Assembly: GCF_009720385.1 (NCBI RefSeq)
Contig: NZ_ML769301.1
Span: 644,901 to 708,900, forward strand
Origin: Catellatospora vulcania
GTDB lineage: Bacteria > Actinomycetota > Actinomycetes > Mycobacteriales > Micromonosporaceae
Length of the DNA stretch: 64,000 nucleotides
Direction: 5' to 3'
The position numbers and the translations under genes were made by a program. The notes beneath the pieces were generated by a model. That model was not told the DNA's origin. It did no database searches and was given only the letters and a program-made list of their open reading frames with translations. The stretch's first letter is position 1. Each line of letters opens with the position of its first letter. Positions 16,418 to 25,877 of the stretch are shown piece by piece.

Positions 16418-18022
16418 ATGCCGGTCTCATTGAGCTATCCGGGCGTGTACGTCGAAGAGGTCTCCAGCGGCGTACGCACGATCACCGGCGTCGCCACCTC
16501 CATCACCGCGTTCGTCGGGCGCGCCCTGCGGGGGCCGACCGACGAGGACGGGCCGGTGGTCGTCAACAGCTACGCCGACTTCGAGCGGGTCTTCGGCGGG
16601 CTGTGGGTGCTGAGCCCGATGACGTACGCGGTGCGGGACTTCTTCCTCAACGGCGGTTCGCAGGCGATCATCGTGCGGCTGTTCAAGCAGCAGGGCACCG
16701 ACGCGACGCACGCCGTGGTCAAGCTCGACCCGGAGGGCGGCGGCACGAAGTACGCGCTGACCGCGCGGCACCCCGGCCGGTGGGGCAACCGGCTGCGGGC
16801 GCGGGTCGACTGGGACACCCGGGACACCGCCGACACCAAGCTGTTCAACCTGTACGTCCGCGACGACCTGACCGGGGTCGTCGAGGAGTTCCGCAACGTG
16901 TCGGTCGCGCTGGACAGCCCGCGCCGGGTGGACATGGTGCTGAAGAACGAGTCCGCGCTGGTCAAGGGCGACCCGGTGGTCGCGGCCACCAAGCGGCCCG
17001 ACGACCACCCCGCGCCCCTGGCCGGCGAGGACGCGTGGAAGGACAACGCGACCGCGACCAACACCAAGGTCGCCACCGCCGACGAGGTGGCCCACGACGG
17101 CGCGATCCCCAAACTCGCCGAGTACACGGCGGCGGGCAAGCGCGGGATCCGGGCGCTGGACCACGCCGACCTGTTCAACCTGCTGTGCGTGCCGCCGTAC
17201 GAGCTTGACCCCGACGGCGGGACGGCCGGCAAGGTGGAGCCCGGTGTGCTCACCGCAGCCGCCGCGTACTGCGAGGAGCGCCGGGCGGTGCTGATCGTGG
17301 ATCCGGTGTGGACCAAGAAGGACGACGCGGTCACCGGCGCGGGCAACTTCACCAGCAGCGTCGGCACGAACTCGAAGAACGCCGCGCTGTTCTTCCCGCG
17401 GCTCAAGCAGGCCAACCCGCTGCGGGACAACCAGCTGGAGGCGTTCGCGCCGTGCGGCGCGGTAGCCGGGGTGATCGCGCGCACCGACGCCCAGCGCGGT
17501 GTGTGGAAGGCCCCGGCCGGCCTGGACGCCGCGCTGGTGGGCGTGCCCGCGTTCGAGGTGCCGCTGACCGATGCCGAGAACGGCCAGCTCAACCCGCTGG
17601 GCGTGAACTGCCTGCGGACGCTGCCCGCCGCCGGTCAGGTGGTCTGGGGCTCGCGCACCATGCAGGGCAACGACAAGCTCGCCTCGGACTGGAAGTACCT
17701 GCCGGTCCGGCGGACCGCGCTGTTCATCGAGGAGAGCCTGTACCGGGGCACGCAGTGGGTCGTGTTCGAGCCCAACGACGAGCCGCTGTGGGCCCAGATC
17801 CGGCTCAACGTCGGGGCTTTCATGCACGACCTGTTCCGGCAGGGCGCGTTCCAGGGGCAGACGCCCAAGGACGCTTACCTGGTCAAGTGCGACCGGGAAA
17901 CCACGACGCAGAACCACGTCAACAGCGGGATCGTCAACATCGTCGTCGGCTTCGCACCGCTGAAGCCCGCCGAGTTCGTCGTCATCAAGCTTCAGCAATT
18001 GGCCGGCCAGGTAGCTGCGTAG
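16418..18022 (+). CDS. eCIS contractile sheath protein (phage tail sheath family)
   Basis: 534 residues. The N-terminus SLSYPGVYVEEVSSGVRTITGVATSITAFVGRA is the signature of contractile sheath subunits (T4 gp18, Afp2-4); the C-terminus has the ARRTALFIEESLYRGTQWVVFEPND-type motif shared by sheaths. It polymerises around the inner tube and drives it by contraction. Only one sheath gene is present, unlike the three of Afp/PVC particles. First gene of the operon; strong Shine-Dalgarno sequence 6 bases from ATG. Confidence 0.96.
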   Translation: MPVSLSYPGVYVEEVSSGVRTITGVATSITAFVGRALRGPTDEDGPVVVNSYADFERVFGGLWVLSPMTYAVRDFFLNGGSQAIIVRLFKQQGTDATHAVVKLDPEGGGTKYALTARHPGRWGNRLRARVDWDTRDTADTKLFNLYVRDDLTGVVEEFRNVSVALDSPRRVDMVLKNESALVKGDPVVAATKRPDDHPAPLAGEDAWKDNATATNTKVATADEVAHDGAIPKLAEYTAAGKRGIRALDHADLFNLLCVPPYELDPDGGTAGKVEPGVLTAAAAYCEERRAVLIVDPVWTKKDDAVTGAGNFTSSVGTNSKNAALFFPRLKQANPLRDNQLEAFAPCGAVAGVIARTDAQRGVWKAPAGLDAALVGVPAFEVPLTDAENGQLNPLGVNCLRTLPAAGQVVWGSRTMQGNDKLASDWKYLPVRRTALFIEESLYRGTQWVVFEPNDEPLWAQIRLNVGAFMHDLFRQGAFQGQTPKDAYLVKCDRETTTQNHVNSGIVNIVVGFAPLKPAEFVVIKLQQLAGQVAA

Positions 18023-18030
18023 GAGGAACG

Positions 18031-18558
18031 ATGGCCAGGTTCACGGTTAACCCGCAGCGATTCGACCCGTACAAGAACTTCAAGTTCCGGGTCCGCTGGG
18101 ACGGCCGGTACGTCGCCGGGGTCAGCAAGGTCGGCGCGCTCAAACGCACCACGGAGGTCGTCGAGCACCGCGAGGGCGGCGACCCGTCGACGTCGCGCAA
18201 GTCGCCCGGTCGCACCAAGTACGAGGCGATCACGCTGGAGCGGGGCGTCACGCACGACACGGAGTTCGAGAAGTGGGCCAACCGCGTCTGGAACTACGGC
18301 TCCGGCCTGGGCATGGAGACCTCGCTGAAGAACTTCCGCAAGGACATCATCATCGAGGTGTACAACGAGGCCGGGCAGCTCGTGCTGGCGTACAAGGTGT
18401 TCCGGGCGTGGGTGTCGGAGTACCAGGCGCTGCCGGACCTGGACGCCAACGCCAACGCCGTCGCGATCCAGACGCTCAAGCTGGAGCACGAGGGCTGGGA
18501 GCGGGACTACGAGGTCGGCGAGCCGGCCGAGCCGAGCTTCACCGAGCCTGTCGGCTGA
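18031..18558 (+). CDS. eCIS inner tube protein (gp19/Hcp-like phage tail tube)
   Basis: 175 residues with a perfect AGGAGG seven bases before ATG, the strongest translation signal in the cluster, fitting the high copy number needed. The sequence DPYKNFKFRVRWDGRYVAGVSKVGALKRTTEVVEHREGG, the central ITLERGVTHDTEFEKWAN and a late KVFRAWVSEYQALPDLDANANAVAIQTLKLEHEGW are the tube-protein hallmarks (T4 gp19, Afp1/5). It forms the hexameric tube that carries cargo. Single tube gene, directly after the sheath. Confidence 0.96.
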   Translation: MARFTVNPQRFDPYKNFKFRVRWDGRYVAGVSKVGALKRTTEVVEHREGGDPSTSRKSPGRTKYEAITLERGVTHDTEFEKWANRVWNYGSGLGMETSLKNFRKDIIIEVYNEAGQLVLAYKVFRAWVSEYQALPDLDANANAVAIQTLKLEHEGWERDYEVGEPAEPSFTEPVG

Positions 18559-18560
18559 CG

Positions 18561-19226
18561 ATGACGGCCCCCGCAGCGATCGTCGCCGCGTGGGAGAGCG
18601 TGCGGTCCCTGCCGTCTGCGGCGCGGCCCGCGGCCCTCCTGCGCGCCTTCGGCAGGCAACCGCAACCATCAGTGGGTATGCGGGAAGCAGCCCTGCTGGC
18701 CGTCTACGCCGAACACTTCGGCGTCCGGCTGGACGGGCTCGCCCGCTGCCCCCGCTGCGCGACCGACGTCGAGCTCAGCGTTCCCGTCGCCGAGCTGACC
18801 TCGGCGATGCCGCCCGCGGCGCCGGTCGAGCCGCTGGTGTCCGGTGAGCTGACCGTCGACTGGCGGCTGCCGCACGACGACGACCTGGCGGCCTGCGCCG
18901 GCGCCCCGGACGGGGCGGTGCTGCTGCTGCAGCGGTGCGCGCCGACGTGCCCGCCGTCGCTGCGCGCGGAGCTGGCGGCCCGGATCGCCGCGGCGGACCC
19001 GTACGCAGACCTCACCTTCGAGCTGGTCTGCCCGCAGTGCGCGTACGCGTGGGAGGCCGCGCTGGCCGCCGCCGAGTTCGTCTGGGCGCAACTGCGCACC
19101 CACGCCCAGCGGCTGCTGCGTGAGGTCGACGAGCTGGCCCGCGCGTACGGCTGGTCCGAGCAGCAGATCTTCGCCCTGTCCCAGCAGCGCCGCGACTCCT
19201 ACCTGGAACTGGTGCGCCATGGCTGA
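18561..19226 (+). CDS. eCIS T4-type baseplate/hub-assembly protein with zinc ribbon
   Basis: 221 residues. Two CxxC pairs, CPRC (63-66) and CPQC (157-160), should bind one zinc ion, and the C-terminus LLREVDELARAYGWSEQQIF...QQRRDSYLEL is the motif shared by proteins annotated 'T4 bacteriophage base plate protein' next to tube genes in contractile systems. It probably acts in baseplate or hub assembly. Two bases separate it from the tube stop, and it overlaps the next gene by 8 bases. Confidence 0.85.
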   Translation: MTAPAAIVAAWESVRSLPSAARPAALLRAFGRQPQPSVGMREAALLAVYAEHFGVRLDGLARCPRCATDVELSVPVAELTSAMPPAAPVEPLVSGELTVDWRLPHDDDLAACAGAPDGAVLLLQRCAPTCPPSLRAELAARIAAADPYADLTFELVCPQCAYAWEAALAAAEFVWAQLRTHAQRLLREVDELARAYGWSEQQIFALSQQRRDSYLELVRHG

Positions 19227-19875
19227 CCTGTTCACCAGGCTGACCGAGCCGGGTGGCGTGCCCGGCGCGATCACCCCGCGGGTCCAGACGCTGTTCGAGG
19301 GCGACGCCGCACCGCCCGACCCGCGTGAGACCGCCGACGGCCACGAGCACGTGATCGCGGCAGGCCCCGGCACTGTGGCGACCGCGGCCCCGGTGCAGGC
19401 CGCGTCGCCGCGCCCACCGGCCGCTACACCGATCACGCCCGGCCCGCCCGCCGCTCCGCCGCCTGGCGCGGCACGGTTCGAGCACCCGCAGCGCCCGGCC
19501 CGGGTCGAGCCCACGCAGGACGCGCCACGGCCGGATGGTTTGACGCGCCACCTCGAAACGACCGCGCGCCAGGCCGAAGGCGGCGACATCGGACGGCTGC
19601 GGCCCCGGCAGGACGCGGTGCCCGCGCCAACGGCACCGATGCCGACGCGGGCCGAGCAGCGTTCAGGCGCGCAGACGTCGGACCGGCGCGCCCCGCGAGC
19701 CGAGACCGTCACCGCCCCCCAGCCACCTGCCGTCAACATCAGCATCGGGCGCATCGAGGTGCGGGCGATCCCCGCCCCGCAGCCCCCGGCCGCCGCGATC
19801 CCGGACCGGGCGGGCGAGCCGCAGGGGCTGACCCTGGCCCAGTATCTGCGCGGCGACGACGGGAGACCGCGATGA
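19219..19875 (+). CDS. eCIS proline-rich protein with C-terminal IGRIEVRA motif
   Basis: 218 residues, mostly Pro/Ala/Arg low complexity (about 45-170) and probably disordered. The ends are ordered: MADLFTRLTEPGGVPG at the front and VNISIGRIEVRAIP...GLTLAQYLRG at the back. I recall a similar tail in small proteins beside tube genes in related clusters. A scaffold, linker or assembly factor is possible; there is no enzymatic motif. It overlaps both neighbours, so its synthesis is coupled. Confidence 0.75.
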   Translation: MADLFTRLTEPGGVPGAITPRVQTLFEGDAAPPDPRETADGHEHVIAAGPGTVATAAPVQAASPRPPAATPITPGPPAAPPPGAARFEHPQRPARVEPTQDAPRPDGLTRHLETTARQAEGGDIGRLRPRQDAVPAPTAPMPTRAEQRSGAQTSDRRAPRAETVTAPQPPAVNISIGRIEVRAIPAPQPPAAAIPDRAGEPQGLTLAQYLRGDDGRPR

Positions 19876-21146
19876 GCACCGCCCTGGCCATCGGCGCCGT
19901 CAGCGCGGTGCTGCGCAACGTCCTGGACAACGGGCTCATCGACGCCGTGCCCGCCGTCGGCAGCCCGGTCAAGGTGTCCGCCAAGGCCCCCGACCTGATC
20001 AAACTCGACGATCCGCAGGAGGGGCCGCAGCTCAACCTGTTCCTGTACCGGGTGAGCCTCAACCCCGCGTACCGCAACATGGACCTGCCGACCCGCGACA
20101 GCGGCGGCCGTCGCGTCGCCAACCCGCCGCTCGCCGTCGACCTGCACTACCTGCTCACCGCGTACGCCCGCGAGGACCTGCACGCCGAGATCCTGCTCGG
20201 CTACGGCATGCACCTGCTGCACGAGCGGCCGTTCCTGGACCGGGCCGCGATCCGCAAGGCCCTGGAGCTGAGCCCGCTGGACCCGACCGTGCTGCCCGGC
20301 CCGTTCCAGGCGCCCGCCAACGCCGGGCTCGCCGACCAGTTCGAGACGCTGAAGGTCACGTGGGAGCCGCTGGACTTCGACGGGATGTCGAAGATCTGGT
20401 CCGCGGTGCAGAAGAACTACCGGCCCAGCGCGGCATACCAGGTCAGTGTGGTCCTGATCCAGGGCGTGGAGCCGGCGGCCGACCCGCTGCCCGTGCTGAC
20501 CCGGCGGCTGGTGGTCGAGCCGTCGACCGTGCCGCCCCTGCCGGCGGTCGAGCAGGCCACCGCGCCCGACGGCACCAACATCGCCGAACTCGGCGAGACG
20601 ATCACCCTGCACGGCCACCACCTGGCGGGCACCGCCGCGAAGGTCACCCTGGGGCACCGGCTGCTCGCCGCCCCGCACGAGATCGCCGTCGGCGCGAACC
20701 CCTCGGCGACGGAGCTGACGTTCGCCCTGCCCGCGGCCGAGTCGGCGGGCCAGATCTGGCCCGCCGGGGTCTGGAACATCAGCGTGACCCTGATCCCGGC
20801 CGGTGAAGCCCAGCCGCGCACCACGAACGCCGCAGCCCTGCTGCTCGCACCCGTTCCGGGCGCCTCGGTCATCACCCGCGACGCGGTGACCAGACGCGTG
20901 AGTGCCCAGGTCGACGTCACCCCGCAGGTCCGGCCCGAACAGACGGCCACCGTGGCGCTCGACTCCGCGCAGGCCACGGCCGGTTTCCGGACGCTGCCCG
21001 CCGGGCAGGTCGATGCGGAGTTCGCGCCGATCCCGGCCGGGTCCGCGACGCTGCGGCTGCGGGTCGACGGCGTCGACAGCCGCTTCATCGACTACAGCGG
21101 CCCGGTGCCGGTGTTCCGCGCCGACCGGCAGGTGACAGTGCCATGA
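19872..21146 (+). CDS. eCIS cap/tail terminator protein (DUF4255, Afp16/Pvc16-like)
   Basis: 424 residues. Residues ~1-200 match the DUF4255 (Pvc16 N-terminal) plan: ALAIGAVSAVLRNVLDNGL, LNLFLYRVSLNPAYRNMDLP and PLAVDLHYLLTAYAREDLHAEILLGYGMHLLHE. The remaining ~220 residues are predicted beta-rich, with two or more Ig-like segments, longer than a minimal cap. Afp16/Pvc16 cap the tube and sheath and set the end of polymerisation. ATG overlaps the previous stop by 4 bases. Confidence 0.92.
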   Translation: MSTALAIGAVSAVLRNVLDNGLIDAVPAVGSPVKVSAKAPDLIKLDDPQEGPQLNLFLYRVSLNPAYRNMDLPTRDSGGRRVANPPLAVDLHYLLTAYAREDLHAEILLGYGMHLLHERPFLDRAAIRKALELSPLDPTVLPGPFQAPANAGLADQFETLKVTWEPLDFDGMSKIWSAVQKNYRPSAAYQVSVVLIQGVEPAADPLPVLTRRLVVEPSTVPPLPAVEQATAPDGTNIAELGETITLHGHHLAGTAAKVTLGHRLLAAPHEIAVGANPSATELTFALPAAESAGQIWPAGVWNISVTLIPAGEAQPRTTNAAALLLAPVPGASVITRDAVTRRVSAQVDVTPQVRPEQTATVALDSAQATAGFRTLPAGQVDAEFAPIPAGSATLRLRVDGVDSRFIDYSGPVPVFRADRQVTVP

Positions 21147-22933
21147 CCGTCACCGAACAGCGGCTGTGGACCTCCCCCGACCAGCGCGTGCTCATCGAGG
21201 AGCTGGACCGGCTGCACGCCTGTCTGGGCGGCGAGCCCGCCGCCGAGTCCGTCCCGGCCGACGGCTCGCGGCTCGCGCAGCTCGTCGAGGTGTTCCGGCT
21301 GACCGGCTTCGAACGCGACGTGCTGCTCTGGTGCGCCGGGGCTGAACTGGACGGCAGGTTCAGCCGCCCCACGTTCGGCGCGGCGCTGGCCGCGCTCGAC
21401 GCCGGGCACTGGGACGCCCTGGCACATGCCGCGCCGCTGCGGCACTGGTGCCTGGTCGACCTCGGGCCCGGACCGGGGCTGGTCGACCGGCCGCTGCGCA
21501 TCGACGAACGCGTGCTGCACCACCTCACCGGGGTCACCTGCCTCGACGCCCGCCTCGACGGCATCGTCACGGCCGTGCCCGCCGGGGCCGGGCTGGTGAC
21601 CCAGGCGCAGGCGGACCTCGCCGGGCAGCTCGCCGCCACCGTGGCGGCCCGGCCGGGCCGGATGACCGTGCGCCTGGACGGAGCCGACGAGCAGACCCGC
21701 GAACGGGTCGCCGGGCACGTCGCCGCCGAACTGGGCCGGCTGCTGCTGGTCGTGCCCGGCGGGCAGTTGCCTGCGGTCGGACCGGACGCGGCGCTGCTGG
21801 CCCGCCTCGTCGAACGCGAGGTGGCGCTGCTCGGCGCGCTGCCGCTGATCACCGATGCGCCGGCGGCGTTCGTGGCGCAGCTCGGCTGCCCCGTCCTGGT
21901 CACCGGGACGACGGCCGCCGACGTCGAGCGCACCGTGCCGAGCCCGACGGTGGCCGATCAGCGGGAACTGTGGCGGCAGCTGACCGGGCCCCGCGACGAC
22001 ATCGACGAGACCGCGGCCTCGTTCCGGTTCGAGGTCGCCGCGATCGAGACCATCGCCCGGGACCTGGAGACCGGCAGCCTGGACACCGGCGGCCTGCACC
22101 ACGCCTGCCGGGTCCGGTCCAGGTCCGGCCTGGCCGAGCTCGCCGACCGCGTCGAACCGTACGCGGCCTGGGACGACGTCGTGCTGCCCCCACCCGCGCT
22201 CGACGCGCTGCGCGACATCGCCGGCCAGGTGCGCCACCGCACCCGCGTGTACGAGCAGTGGGGGATGGGCTCCCCCCGCGGCCTCGGCGTGACCGCCCTG
22301 TTCACCGGTGAATCGGGCACCGGCAAGACGCTGGCCGCCGAGGTGCTGGCCGCCGAACTGGACCTCGACCTGTACCGGATCGACCTGGCCGCCGTGGTCA
22401 GCAAGTACATCGGCGAGACGGAGAAGAACCTCAAGCGGGTCTTCGACGCCGCCGACGCCAGCGGCGCGATCCTGCTCTTCGACGAAGCCGACGCGATCTT
22501 CGGCAAGCGCGGCGAGGTGCGCGACAGCCACGACCGCTACGCCAACCTGGAGATCTCCTACCTGCTGCAGCGCATGGAGACCCACCGGGGCCTGGCGATC
22601 CTGACGACCAACCTCAAGAGCGCCCTCGACCGGGCGTTCCTGCGCCGGATCCGGTTCGTGGTGACGTTCCCGTTCCCGGACCCGGCCGCCCGCGCCCGCA
22701 TCTGGCAGCGCATGTTCGGTCCCAAGGTGCCCATCGACGGCCTGGACTGGCGGCTGCTCGGCCGCCTGCAGCTGTCCGGCGGCAACATCCGCACCATCGC
22801 GCTGGGCGCGGCGTTCCTCGCCGCGGCCGCCGACGAGCCGGTCGGCATGGCGCACGTGCTCGCCGCGACCCGGCGCGAGTACGCCAAGCTCGACAAGACG
22901 CTCACCGACACCGAGATCGGGGGCTGGGCATGA
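21143..22933 (+). CDS. eCIS AAA+ ATPase (Afp15/Pvc15-like)
   Basis: 596 residues. A ~350-residue N-terminal helical part precedes one AAA+ module: Walker A GESGTGKT at 389-396, Walker B ILLFDEAD at 443-450, sensor-1-like LTTNLKSALDRAFLRRIRF and sensor-2-like GGNIRTIALGAAFLAA. This is the ATPase universally present in eCIS loci and absent from R-type pyocins and phages; in Afp/PVC it is needed for assembly or cargo loading. Starts 4 bases before the cap stop. Confidence 0.95.
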   Translation: MTVTEQRLWTSPDQRVLIEELDRLHACLGGEPAAESVPADGSRLAQLVEVFRLTGFERDVLLWCAGAELDGRFSRPTFGAALAALDAGHWDALAHAAPLRHWCLVDLGPGPGLVDRPLRIDERVLHHLTGVTCLDARLDGIVTAVPAGAGLVTQAQADLAGQLAATVAARPGRMTVRLDGADEQTRERVAGHVAAELGRLLLVVPGGQLPAVGPDAALLARLVEREVALLGALPLITDAPAAFVAQLGCPVLVTGTTAADVERTVPSPTVADQRELWRQLTGPRDDIDETAASFRFEVAAIETIARDLETGSLDTGGLHHACRVRSRSGLAELADRVEPYAAWDDVVLPPPALDALRDIAGQVRHRTRVYEQWGMGSPRGLGVTALFTGESGTGKTLAAEVLAAELDLDLYRIDLAAVVSKYIGETEKNLKRVFDAADASGAILLFDEADAIFGKRGEVRDSHDRYANLEISYLLQRMETHRGLAILTTNLKSALDRAFLRRIRFVVTFPFPDPAARARIWQRMFGPKVPIDGLDWRLLGRLQLSGGNIRTIALGAAFLAAAADEPVGMAHVLAATRREYAKLDKTLTDTEIGGWA

Positions 22934-23199
22934 CGATCAACGTCACCGTCGACGAGGTGATCCTGCACGGCGTCGACCCCGGCGACCCCGAAGCGTTCCG
23001 GGCTGCGCTGCACCGCGCGCTCGCCGGGCTCGCCGCCGCGTACCAGGGCGAGTTCACCGCGGGCCGAGCCGCCGCGCTCGACGGGGCCCCGGTGCCGCTG
23101 ACCGGCCCCGGCCTGGCCGACAGCGTCGCGCGTTCGGCCTTCCACAGCATCGTGCCGGCACGCCCTGCCTCGTCGGCCCAGGAAGGAACCATGCGATGA
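22930..23199 (+). CDS. eCIS-operon small protein, 89 aa
   Basis: 89 residues: a beta-strand start MTINVTVDEVILHGVDPGD, an amphipathic helix (AFRAALHRALAGLAAAYQGEF) and a Pro/Ser-rich end. No family motif is recognised. It overlaps the ATPase stop by 4 bases and the next gene by 4, so it is made in step with them. Small proteins at this position in related loci have no assigned role; it could be an ATPase adaptor. Confidence 0.7.
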   Translation: MTINVTVDEVILHGVDPGDPEAFRAALHRALAGLAAAYQGEFTAGRAAALDGAPVPLTGPGLADSVARSAFHSIVPARPASSAQEGTMR

Positions 23200-23855
23200 G
23201 CGCCTTTCCCGGATCGCCGCGGCTGGTCAAAGGCGGCATCGTGCTGCTCGACCCGAAGAACGCCAAGCTGCTCAAGGTGATCTCGCTGCAGTACAACCCG
23301 GACACCCTGACCCGCACCTTCCAGATCAAGGCCGCCGGCGGGGACGGTGGCGACCGGTCGCAGGCGCTGCGGCTCAAGGGAGCCGCCGTCGAGACGCTCA
23401 AGCTCGACGCCGTACTGGATGCCACCGACCAGTTGGAGTACCCCGACCAGCACCCCGATGCCGTCAAGCACGGCATCCACCCGCAGCTGGCGGTACTGGA
23501 GGCGATGGCGTTCCCGCAGAGCTCGGCGATGCTGGCCAACGACCGGCTCGCGGCCTCCGGCACCCTGGAGGTGCTGCCCGTCGAGGCGCCGCTGGCGCTG
23601 TTCGTCTGGTCCAAGAGCCGCATCCTGCCGGTGCGGCTGACCGAGCTGTCCGTGGCCGAGGAGGCGTTCGACCCGGCTCTCAACCCGATCCGGGCCCGGG
23701 TGAGCCTCGGCCTGCGCGTGCTGTCGGTCGACGACGTCGGCTTCGGCCACAAGGGCGGCGTGCTGTTCATGAACTACCTGCAGAACAAGGAATCGCTGGC
23801 GGCCAAGGCCGGCGCGGGCGCACTGTCGGCACTAGGGCTGGAGGGCATGCCGTGA
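23196..23855 (+). CDS. eCIS tube-baseplate adaptor (Afp7/Pvc7 N-terminal domain)
   Basis: 219 residues. The stretch SLQYNPDTLTRTFQIKAAGGDG followed by AVETLKLDAVLDATDQLE and a C-terminal FDPALNPIRARVSLGLRVL is the 'CIS tube protein' N-terminal domain of Afp7/Pvc7-type adaptors. Those proteins usually carry a LysM domain in the same chain; here LysM is a separate gene that starts 4 bases before this stop, so the two products probably assemble together at the tube-hub junction. Confidence 0.88.
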   Translation: MSAFPGSPRLVKGGIVLLDPKNAKLLKVISLQYNPDTLTRTFQIKAAGGDGGDRSQALRLKGAAVETLKLDAVLDATDQLEYPDQHPDAVKHGIHPQLAVLEAMAFPQSSAMLANDRLAASGTLEVLPVEAPLALFVWSKSRILPVRLTELSVAEEAFDPALNPIRARVSLGLRVLSVDDVGFGHKGGVLFMNYLQNKESLAAKAGAGALSALGLEGMP

Positions 23856-24202
23856 CCTACGACCCGTTGCAGGCGCTGATCGCGGCGGGGGCCGTGCCCG
23901 CCAACAGCTTCCCGCCCAACAGCCGCTACGCCGCGACCCCGGTCAAGGTGCACGAAGGCATCGCTTACCTGGGCCGCAGGCTGGTCCCGCAGCCGGACCG
24001 GCTCGGCACGCTCGGCGAGCACGCCGTCGTCGAAGGCGACCGCCTGGACAACCTGTCCGCGCGTTACCTGGGCGACCCCGAGCTGTGGTGGCGTATCGCC
24101 GACGGCAACCCCGCCGGACACCCCGACGAGCTGACCGCGACGGTCGGAGCCCGGCTGCGCATCACCACGCAGGAGGGCATGCCGGGGGTGCCCGATGCTT
24201 GA
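23852..24202 (+). CDS. eCIS LysM-like domain protein (split Afp7 C-terminus)
   Basis: 116 residues. Positions ~56-106 (HAVVEGDRLDNLSARYLGDPELWWRIADGN) are a LysM-type fold: the G-D-x-L-x-x-L-A opening and the W-R-I-A-x-x-N close. In contractile systems such LysM domains clamp the hub/tube interface rather than bind peptidoglycan. No signal peptide. It overlaps the adaptor (4 bases) and the hub gene (8 bases). Confidence 0.85.
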   Translation: MTYDPLQALIAAGAVPANSFPPNSRYAATPVKVHEGIAYLGRRLVPQPDRLGTLGEHAVVEGDRLDNLSARYLGDPELWWRIADGNPAGHPDELTATVGARLRITTQEGMPGVPDA

Positions 24203-25325
24203 CGGCGGGGTACGGCTGTCGCTGCTGATCGGGCCCGCGGTGCCGATCCCGGTGCCGCGCGAGGTGCTGGAGGCCGTCGACACGGTCAGCATCCAGTGCG
24301 GATCGGGGCAGGCCCAGAGCGGGTTCGAGATCACCTTCAAGCTGTCGCGGCGCTCGCCGCTGCACACGCTGTTCCTGCTGACCGGCGGCGCCACGATCCC
24401 GATCATGCGGGTGGTGATCGTGGCGACGATCCGGGGCCGGGCCGAGGTCCTGATGGACGGCGTGATGACCCACCACGAGGTACGCGACTCCGCCGGCGAG
24501 CCGACGCTGGTCGTCAAGGGCAAGGACCTGTCGGCGCTGATGGACTGGATCGAGTTCGACGGCATCCCGTACCCGGCGATGCCGCCGGTGCTGCGGGTGC
24601 TGACCGTGCTGGCCAAGTACGCCGCGTTCGGGGTGATCCCGGTGACGATCCCCAGCATGATCGAGGACGTCCCGATCCCGATCGAGTCGATCCCGCGCCA
24701 CCAGGGCACCGACCTGGCCTATCTCAACCAGCTCGCCGACGAGGCCGGGTACGTCTTCTACCTGGACCCCGGCCCGGTGCCCGGCGCCAGCAAGGCCTAC
24801 TGGGGCCCGGAGATCCGTGTCGGCGCGCCGCAGCCCGCGCTCAACCTCGACCTGGACACCCCGCACCGCAATGTCGAGACGCTGTCGTTCACCTTCGACA
24901 AGGAGCGCAAGGAGCTGCCGGTCGTCTGGATCCAGGAGCAGCACTCCAAGGTCCCGGTGCCGATCCCGATCCCGGACGTCACCCCGTGGAATCCGCCGCT
25001 GGGCGTGGTGCCGCCGCTGCCCCCGAAGATCAAGTTCCTGAACGAGAACGCGAAGCTCAAGCCGTGGGTCGCCCTGATGCGCGGCCTGGCCTACGCCTCG
25101 CAGCACTCGGACTCGGTGTTCGGGCAGGGCTCACTCGACGTCGCCCGCTACGGCCGGGTCCTCAAGTCCCGCGGCCTGGTCGGCGTACGCGGCGCGGGCG
25201 AGGCGTTCGACGGGCTCTACTACGTGTCCTCGGTGGACCACATGATCAGGCGCGGCGAGTACAAGCAGTCGTTCACGCTGGCCCGCAACGGCCTGCTGTC
25301 GACCCTTCCGAAGGTACCGGTGTGA
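24195..25325 (+). CDS. eCIS baseplate hub (gp27/gpD-like N-terminal half of VgrG)
   Basis: 376 residues. Features of gp27/gpD hub proteins: an early beta-barrel (FEITFKLSRRSPLHTL), the second barrel opened by a HHEVRDSAGEPTLVVKGKDLS segment, a YLNQLADEAGYVFYLDPG segment typical of late-control gpD, and a C-terminal YYVSSVDHMIRRGEYKQSFTLARNGL found in VgrG/gpD hubs. It forms the trimeric hub between tube and spike. It lacks the gp5 OB domain, which is the next gene, starting 1 base after this stop. Confidence 0.9.
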   Translation: MLDGGVRLSLLIGPAVPIPVPREVLEAVDTVSIQCGSGQAQSGFEITFKLSRRSPLHTLFLLTGGATIPIMRVVIVATIRGRAEVLMDGVMTHHEVRDSAGEPTLVVKGKDLSALMDWIEFDGIPYPAMPPVLRVLTVLAKYAAFGVIPVTIPSMIEDVPIPIESIPRHQGTDLAYLNQLADEAGYVFYLDPGPVPGASKAYWGPEIRVGAPQPALNLDLDTPHRNVETLSFTFDKERKELPVVWIQEQHSKVPVPIPIPDVTPWNPPLGVVPPLPPKIKFLNENAKLKPWVALMRGLAYASQHSDSVFGQGSLDVARYGRVLKSRGLVGVRGAGEAFDGLYYVSSVDHMIRRGEYKQSFTLARNGLLSTLPKVPV

Positions 25326-25326
25326 G

Positions 25327-25875
25327 ATGACGACAACGGCGAAGGCAACGGCGAAGAAGTACTACGGCAAGTACCGGGCGACGGTCATCAACAACGTCGA
25401 CCCGATGCAGATCGGCCGCCTGCAGGTGATCGTGCCGGACGTCTCGCACGTCGTGCCCACCTCCTGGGCGATGCCGTGCGTGCCGATCTCGGGCATCAAC
25501 AACGGCACGTTCGCGCTGCCGCTGATGGGGGCCGGCGTGTGGGTCGAGTTCGAGCAGGGCAACCCCGACCACCCGATCTGGGTCGGCGGCTACTGGGGCA
25601 ACGCCGCCGAGACCCCCGTGCTGGCCAAGGCCGTGCCGCCGGGCGTGCCGGGCATCACCCTGCAGACCGCGACGCTCAACGGCATCGTCATCAACGACAC
25701 CCCCGGCATCGGCGGCGTGACCATCTTCTGCCGGGGCGTGCCGATGATCGCCGTCACCGACGCCGGCATCACCGTCATGAACGGCAAGGGCGCGATGATC
25801 AACCTGGTCGGCCCGGCGGTCAGCATCGTCGGCACACCGGTGGACGTCAACGCCGGCGGACTGACGGTGGTGTGA
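25327..25875 (+). CDS. eCIS spike protein (gp5 OB-fold plus short beta-helix)
   Basis: 182 residues. The OB-fold is plain: YYGKYRATVINNVDPMQIGRLQVIVPDV, then WAMPCVPI...GTFALPLMGAGVWVEFEQGNPDHPIWVGGYWG, the gp5/VgrG barrel. The last ~65 residues are short Ile/Val/Gly repeats (GVTIFC, AGITVMN, AMINLVGPAVSIVG) suited to a trimeric beta-helical needle. There is no lysozyme domain. With the hub and PAAR genes it makes a three-piece VgrG equivalent. Confidence 0.92.
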   Translation: MTTTAKATAKKYYGKYRATVINNVDPMQIGRLQVIVPDVSHVVPTSWAMPCVPISGINNGTFALPLMGAGVWVEFEQGNPDHPIWVGGYWGNAAETPVLAKAVPPGVPGITLQTATLNGIVINDTPGIGGVTIFCRGVPMIAVTDAGITVMNGKGAMINLVGPAVSIVGTPVDVNAGGLTVV

Positions 25876-25877
25876 CG